Made by a program: the position numbers and the translations under genes. From DATGQT01 sp033720695 (GTDB lineage Bacteria; Bacteroidota; Rhodothermia; Rhodothermales; Rubricoccaceae), in the NCBI GenBank assembly GCA_033720695.1, contig JAWWCA010000082.1, positions 1-14,443 on the forward strand: a stretch of 14,443 nt of DNA, read 5' to 3'. This document shows, piece after piece, positions 12,295 through 14,443 of this stretch (positions are counted from its first letter, which is position 1; every line of letters begins with the position of its first letter). The notes beneath the pieces were generated by a model. That model saw only the letters and a program-made list of their open reading frames with translations. It did not search any database and was not told where the DNA came from.

Positions 12295-12312
12295 TTCTGC
12301 CCGACCTCCGCC

Positions 12313-14443
12313 ATGCCCGACCCCCGCCCGATCCTCGTCACCGCCGCCCTCCCGTACGCCAACGGGCCGCTCCACCTCGGCCACATCGCGGGCGCCTACC
12401 TCCCCCCCGATCTCTACGTCCGCTACCAGCGCCTCAAGGGCCGCGACGTCGTCTTCGTCTGCGGCTCCGACGAGCACGGCGTCGCCATCCTCATCCGGGC
12501 CATGCAGGAGGGCGTCGCGCCCCAGGCCATCGTGGACCGCTACCACGCCCAGATCGAGGCGGCCTTCGGCCGCCTCGGCATCGCGTTCGACCACTACGGG
12601 CGGACAACGGCGGACGTCCACCGCGAGACGAGCCAGGCATTCTTCCGCCGGCTGGAGGAGGACGGCGCCTTCACCCGGAAGACCGAGCGCCAGCTCTTCG
12701 ACCCCGAGGCCGGGCTGTTCCTCGCCGACCGGTTCGTGCGCGGGACGTGCCCCGTCTGCGGCTACTCCGAGGCCTACGGCGACCAGTGCGAGAACTGCGG
12801 CTCGTCGCTCTCGCCGGGCGACCTCATCGAGCCCCGCAGCGCGCTCTCCGGCGCCGAGCCCGTCGAGCGGGAGACGACGCACTGGTACCTCCCCCTCGGC
12901 AGTCTCCAGGCGCGCCTCGAAACGTGGATCGCCGAGAAGGAGGACTGGAAGCCGACCGTGCTCGGCCAGGTCCGCTCCTGGTTCAACGACGGCCTCGCCG
13001 ACCGCGCCATGACGCGCGACCTCCCGTGGGGCGTGCCCGTCCCGCCCGAGGTCGAGGGCAGCGTTGTGGAGGGCGAGCCCTCCGGCAAGGTGCTCTACGT
13101 CTGGTTCGACGCCCCCATCGGCTACGTCTCCATCACGAAGGCGTGGGCCGCGGCGCAGGGCGAGCCGGAGCGGTGGCGCCGCTACTGGCAGGTGCACCCC
13201 GACGGCACCGTGCCGCGTCTCCTCCACTTCATCGGGAAGGACAACATCGTCTTCCATACGCTCATCTTCCCCGCGATTCTGATGCGGCTCAACGACGCCC
13301 TCGGCGGGGATGAGGCGTTCGTGCTGCCCGATGACGTCCCAGCCAACGAGTTCCTCAACCTCGAAGGCCGCAAGCTCTCGACCAGCCGCGGCTGGGCCGT
13401 CTGGGTCCACGAGGCCCTCGACGCCTTCCCCGCCGACCTCCTCCGCTACGCCCTCGCCACGACGCTCCCCGAGACGCGCGACGCCGACTTCAACTGGGAC
13501 GAGTTCCAGTCCCACGTCAACGACGAGCTGGCCGATGTCCTCGGCAACTTCGTCCACCGCGCACTCACGTTCGCGCAGCGGTTCTCGGGCAACGTCGTCC
13601 CCGCCCTCACGAACCCCTCGGAGGCCGACCGGGCCGTGCTCGACGCCCTCGCCGGTTTCCCCGACCGGATCGGCGCGGCCTACGAGCGGTTCCGCCTCCG
13701 CGAGGCCGTGGGTGAGACGATGGCGCTGGCCCGCCTCGGCAACAAGTACTTCAACGACGCCGAGCCGTGGAAGACGCGGACGAGCGACCCGCAGGCGTGC
13801 GCCAACACCATCCACGTGGCGCTCCAGCTCTGCGCCTCGCTCGCCGTCTTGATGGAGCCGGTCCTCCCGCACAGCGCCGCCCGCCTCCGCACGATGCTGA
13901 ACCTGGGGGGCGTCCGCCCCAGCACCCCGGACCTCCTCGCCGACGAGGCGTCCATCGGGTGGGACGAGGCCGGGCGGTCGCTCCTCCCCGAGGGCCACAC
14001 CCTCGGTGAGGCGGCGGTGCTCTTCCGGAAGGTGGAGGACGAGGAGATCGAGGCGCAGCGGCAGCTCCTCGAAGACCGCGCCGCCCAGGCTGCCCCGGCC
14101 GAGGAGCAGGACGCGGCGTCCGAGGCGCCGTACGCTCCGCTCGCCCAGACCATCACGTTCGACGACTTCGCCAGGCTCGACCTCCGCGCCGGCCGCGTCA
14201 CGGCTGCCGAGCCGCACCCGAACGCCGACAAGCTCCTTCGCCTCGACGTGGACCTCGGCTTCGAGACGCGGCAGGTGCTCGCGGGCGTCCGCGAGCACGT
14301 GACGCCGGAGGCGTTGATCGGGAAGCAGGTGATCGTGGTGGCGAACCTCGCGCCGCGGACGATCCGGGGGCTGGAGAGCCAGGGGATGCTCCTCTTCGCC
14401 GAGGAGCGCGACGGCCGCCTCGTCCCCGTCTTCACCGAGGGCG
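12313..14443 (+). CDS. metG: Methionyl-tRNA synthetase, with C-terminal tRNA-binding domain (3' truncated by window edge)
   Basis: The frame is open from ATG 12313 to the window end, giving 710 visible residues. It charges tRNA-Met with methionine in the cytosol. The class I Rossmann core starts with ILVTAALPYANGPLHLGHIA (7-26), containing the HIGH-equivalent HLGH (21-24). The zinc knuckle has Cys146, Cys149, Cys159 and Cys162 (CPVCG, CENCG). WYLPLGSLQ, YVWFDAPIGYVS and FIGKDNIVFHTLIFPAILM are family landmarks. The KMSKS-equivalent is KLSTS (354-358, in GRKLSTSRGWAVWV), the form usual in Bacteroidota-type MetRS. An anticodon-binding helical domain spans about 390-560. A charged Ala/Glu-rich linker then leads to a Trbp111/EMAP-like OB domain from about 615 (ITFDDFARLDLRAGRV, HPNADKLLRLDVDLG, ANLAPRTIRGLESQGMLLFA), used for tRNA affinity and dimerisation. 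Probably only some 15-25 residues are missing. It is divergent from the FKBP gene; no Shine-Dalgarno is visible. Confidence 0.96.
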   Translation, partial: MPDPRPILVTAALPYANGPLHLGHIAGAYLPPDLYVRYQRLKGRDVVFVCGSDEHGVAILIRAMQEGVAPQAIVDRYHAQIEAAFGRLGIAFDHYGRTTADVHRETSQAFFRRLEEDGAFTRKTERQLFDPEAGLFLADRFVRGTCPVCGYSEAYGDQCENCGSSLSPGDLIEPRSALSGAEPVERETTHWYLPLGSLQARLETWIAEKEDWKPTVLGQVRSWFNDGLADRAMTRDLPWGVPVPPEVEGSVVEGEPSGKVLYVWFDAPIGYVSITKAWAAAQGEPERWRRYWQVHPDGTVPRLLHFIGKDNIVFHTLIFPAILMRLNDALGGDEAFVLPDDVPANEFLNLEGRKLSTSRGWAVWVHEALDAFPADLLRYALATTLPETRDADFNWDEFQSHVNDELADVLGNFVHRALTFAQRFSGNVVPALTNPSEADRAVLDALAGFPDRIGAAYERFRLREAVGETMALARLGNKYFNDAEPWKTRTSDPQACANTIHVALQLCASLAVLMEPVLPHSAARLRTMLNLGGVRPSTPDLLADEASIGWDEAGRSLLPEGHTLGEAAVLFRKVEDEEIEAQRQLLEDRAAQAAPAEEQDAASEAPYAPLAQTITFDDFARLDLRAGRVTAAEPHPNADKLLRLDVDLGFETRQVLAGVREHVTPEALIGKQVIVVANLAPRTIRGLESQGMLLFAEERDGRLVPVFTEG

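Noticed and set aside
12129..12312. A T-box or SAM-type leader for metG
   Set aside because: Only one weak 6-bp hairpin is visible; no T-box motif, anticodon-type specifier loop or terminator/antiterminator pair was recognised.
12265..14298. Minus-strand open frame of 677 codons opposite metG
   Set aside because: Its composition (Glu/Val/Arg/Gly/Asp-rich, no motifs) is the antisense shadow of a very GC-rich gene; metG on the plus strand has all family motifs.

Overview
The window is very GC-rich, tightly packed bacterial chromosome. It encodes a double-membrane (Gram-negative) cell: there is a LolA lipoprotein carrier, several lipobox lipoproteins, an FkpA/Mip-like outer FKBP and a protein with TonB C-terminal domains. 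The methionyl-tRNA synthetase has a KLSTS signature with a following WAVW stretch, a pattern typical of Bacteroidota-type MetRS. Start codons mostly lack a Shine-Dalgarno sequence. Together with the extreme GC content this suggests the Rhodothermota/Bacteroidota lineage, for example a marine Rubricoccaceae- or Rhodothermales-like organism. That placement is inference; no rRNA is present. No mobile element, CRISPR array, tRNA or prophage was seen, and no gap between genes exceeds 300 bases.

Layout. (1) 1-1475, plus strand: the 3' part of a PLP-dependent group II decarboxylase, overlapping by ATGA with an RlmB/TrmH-type 23S rRNA 2'-O-methyltransferase. (2) 1476-1606: two hairpins between convergent genes, one a textbook minus-strand terminator. 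(3) 1607-4824, all minus strand and transcribed right to left: a small heat-shock protein (Hsp20), LolA, a UPF0104/LPG-synthase-TM flippase-like membrane protein, a small OB-like lipoprotein (overlapping the previous gene by 4 nt), and an 82-residue basic protein. (4) 4978-5475, plus strand: a stand-alone putative molybdenum carrier/YpsA-like Rossmann protein, overlapping tail-to-tail by 29 nt with (5). (5) 5447-8152, minus strand, one compact apparent operon: proC, a catalytically altered HisA-like barrel, a two-helix membrane protein and a secreted protein with two tandem TonB_C domains. (6) 8305-11141, plus strand: an acidic C2-like lipoprotein and a five-part RecQ helicase. (7) 11193-12128, minus strand: an FKBP-type prolyl isomerase lipoprotein. 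(8) 12313-14443, plus strand: metG, open to the end of the window.

Much of the content is housekeeping (rlmB, lolA, proC, recQ, metG) mixed with envelope proteins of unknown role. The most unusual unit is the proC - HisA-like - 2TM - twin-TonB_C cluster: its HisA-like member keeps the phosphate-binding loops but has lost an essential catalytic aspartate, and its last gene has duplicated TonB_C domains behind a signal peptide. I found no clear evidence of a wholly new defence or mobile system.
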